Shown here one piece after another: positions 5,482 through 5,638 of a DNA stretch of 5,638 nt (position 1 is its first letter; each line of letters opens with the position of its first letter). Location of the stretch: positions 1 through 5,638 of the forward strand of contig JBBUDB010000029.1 in the NCBI GenBank assembly GCA_038057515.1. Reading direction: 5' to 3'. This DNA comes from DATJQA01 sp038057515. Its GTDB lineage: Bacteria > Patescibacteriota > Minisyncoccia > UBA6257 > 2-01-FULL-56-20. The translations under genes were made by a program, and so were the position numbers. Under the pieces are notes generated by a model, which saw only the letters and a list, made by a program, of their open reading frames with translations, was not told where the DNA came from and made no database searches.

Positions 5482-5591
5482 AATGTAGCCCCTCGCTTCG
5501 TTTCGGGACAGCTGATTTGTAAGACTTCGTTCAATGTAGCCCCTCGCTTCGTTTCGGGACAGCTGATTTGTAAGACTTCGTTCAATGTAGC
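5482..5591. repeat. Exact 51-bp tandem duplication plus 8-bp partial third copy
   Basis: The unit AATGTAGCCCCTCGCTTCG... occurs at 5482-5532 and again, identical in all 51 bases, at 5533-5583. The first eight bases (AATGTAGC) recur at 5584-5591, then the sequence diverges. The unit length is a multiple of three, so a minus-strand frame translates it as a 17-aa repeat (NEVLQISCPETKRGATL twice). Each unit holds a semi-palindromic CCCCTCGCTTCGTTTCGGG, similar to extragenic repeats whose translation reads 'PERSEG' that I remember from Parcubacteria genomes (unverified). Perfect identity implies a recent duplication, or an assembly artefact, since it is close to the window edge. Confidence 0.9.
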
Positions 5592-5592
5592 T

Positions 5593-5638
5593 ATTCGGCA
5601 ATATTCTTATAATTCGGCAAAATCAAGCAACTGCCGAA
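5593..5638. repeat. Edge cluster: 9-bp direct repeat and 7-bp inverted repeat around a TATAAT
   Basis: ATTCGGCAA occurs at 5593-5601 and 5612-5620, 19 bp apart. TTCGGCA (5613-5619) is also inverted as TGCCGAA at 5632-5638, where the window ends, so the palindrome may extend further. A consensus -10 hexamer TATAAT (5608-5613, plus strand) lies between the direct copies, without a convincing -35. The arrangement could be an operator over a promoter of a gene beyond the window; this is a guess. Confidence 0.35.

Noticed and set aside
5507..5530. tRNA-Thr (TGT) anticodon arm, from GCTGATTTGTAA in the 51-bp repeat
   Set aside because: The following bases (GACTT) do not pair with GCTGA, and there is no acceptor stem, D arm or proper T arm around it.
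5223..5585. 120-codon minus-strand frame containing the duplicated 17-aa peptide
   Set aside because: It runs through the 51-bp repeats, the hairpin and into the zinc-finger gene's -35 element; the non-repeat part has no domain or helix pattern. More likely a chance frame kept open by the repeat length being a multiple of three.

Overview
The window is about 5.6 kb of moderately GC-rich bacterial DNA, most likely from an ultra-small bacterium of the Candidate Phyla Radiation (Patescibacteria, probably Parcubacteria). This placement is an inference. It rests on a compact UvrD-family helicase, a short TraR/DksA-type zinc-finger protein beside a YifB-type AAA ATPase, start codons without Shine-Dalgarno sequences that lie only a few bases below promoter-like hexamers, and a left-edge C-terminal fragment that resembles tails I remember from Parcubacteria secreted proteins. 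All stops fit the standard genetic code.

Layout, left to right. Positions 1-165 (+) hold the C-terminal end of a protein that begins outside the window. It converges, with a 13-base gap, on a 623-aa UvrD/PcrA/Rep-family helicase (179-2050, minus). Positions 2051-2584 hold no certain gene. They contain two adjacent elements of about 100 bp (2104-2204 and 2212-2310), each closed by a 16-bp terminal inverted repeat. After these come a possible 61-aa one-helix membrane protein on the plus strand (2333-2518) and terminator-like hairpins (2523-2583). Then follow, all on the minus strand, an unidentified 220-aa membrane-anchored protein (2585-3247), a 510-aa YifB/ComM-type ATPase (3317-4849) and a 109-aa TraR/DksA-type zinc-finger protein (4868-5197). 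Positions 5198-5638 hold the promoter of that last gene, a perfect DnaA-box 9-mer, a strong small hairpin, an exact 51-bp tandem duplication, and short direct and inverted repeats at the right edge.

The zinc-finger and YifB genes are 18 bp apart and probably co-transcribed. The 220-aa gene has its own promoter-like sequence (perfect TTGACA) only six bases before its ATG, and a terminator-like hairpin after its stop. The helicase therefore looks like a separate unit. The functional themes are DNA processing (helicase, ComM-like branch-migration ATPase) and transcription control (DksA-like factor). Nothing shows that they act in one pathway.

The most interesting signal is the pair of 100-bp elements. 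Their outer stems have unrelated sequences but pair almost perfectly. When one element is reverse-complemented, their interiors share a collinear set of short purine-rich blocks around a small central hairpin. Conserved interior with freely changing paired arms is the pattern expected of a structured RNA, or of a DNA element that acts as a folded single strand. I cannot assign it to a known family.
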